Source: an uncultured Clostridia bacterium (lineage in GTDB: Bacteria; Bacillota; Clostridia; UBA1381). From it: a stretch of DNA of 10,934 bases. The notes under the pieces are model-generated. The model had not been told where the DNA came from, did not search any database, and worked only from the letters and a program-made list of their open reading frames with translations. Shown one piece after another: positions 10,933-10,934 of the stretch. A program made the position numbers and the translations under genes. Location of the stretch: assembly GCA_910578235.1 (NCBI GenBank), contig CAJTPP010000047.1:9137-20070 (forward strand), in the 5' to 3' direction. The first letter of the stretch is position 1. Every line of letters begins with the position of its first letter.

Positions 10933-10934
10933 AT

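Overview
The window reads as chromosomal DNA of a low-to-moderate GC, strictly anaerobic Firmicute, most likely a Clostridia/Oscillospiraceae-type bacterium. The reasons are the gene order rpmG-secE-nusG-rplK-rplA, strong AGGAGG ribosome binding sites, near-consensus TTGACA-17-TATAAT promoters, a Firmicutes-type L10 leader, and a class III (oxygen-sensitive) ribonucleotide reductase. The assignment is inference; no rRNA, tRNA, CRISPR or insertion sequence was seen.

Layout. (1) 1-747, minus: the N-terminal 249 codons of a YghZ-type aldo/keto reductase, cut by the left edge, divergent from (2) a short FNT-family formate/nitrite-type channel (928-1566). Each has its own consensus promoter in the 180-bp gap. 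(3) 1654-4095: an information-processing operon rpmG, secE, nusG, rplK, rplA with a strong promoter and a strong terminator. Putative L1-binding mimics precede both rplK and rplA. (4) 4127-6216: a second unit with its own promoter, an L10 leader RNA, rplJ (L10 with an unusual repetitive acidic tail), rplL, then yceD (DUF177) and rpmF, closed by a terminator that probably works in both directions. rpoB/rpoC, the usual followers of rplJL, are absent. (5) 6215-7011: a small XRE-family regulator (minus) divergent from a two-TM small membrane protein (plus). A perfect 32-bp palindrome and a TTGACA-aac-TGTCAA inverted repeat lie between them. (6) 7015-10552: the anaerobic ribonucleotide reductase genes nrdD and nrdG, then an ECF-transporter S component whose RBS lies inside nrdG. 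nrdD has a 170-nt structured leader containing a terminator-like hairpin, and a 10-bp-arm inverted repeat lies upstream of its promoter. (7) 10553-10934: no convincing long gene. It has two near-identical promoter/start regions 250 bp apart; the first drives a possible ~180-nt structured RNA ending at a terminator, the second runs off the window. A 55-codon open frame on the minus strand overlaps the second copy.

How the genes work together: regions 3 and 4 supply ribosomal stalk proteins, NusG and SecE under probable ribosomal-protein feedback. Region 6 makes deoxynucleotides without oxygen, and region 1/2 fits fermentative redox and small-acid handling. The most promising places for something undescribed are the XRE/palindrome/membrane-protein pair, the nrdD leader, and the duplicated promoter/RNA units at the right edge.
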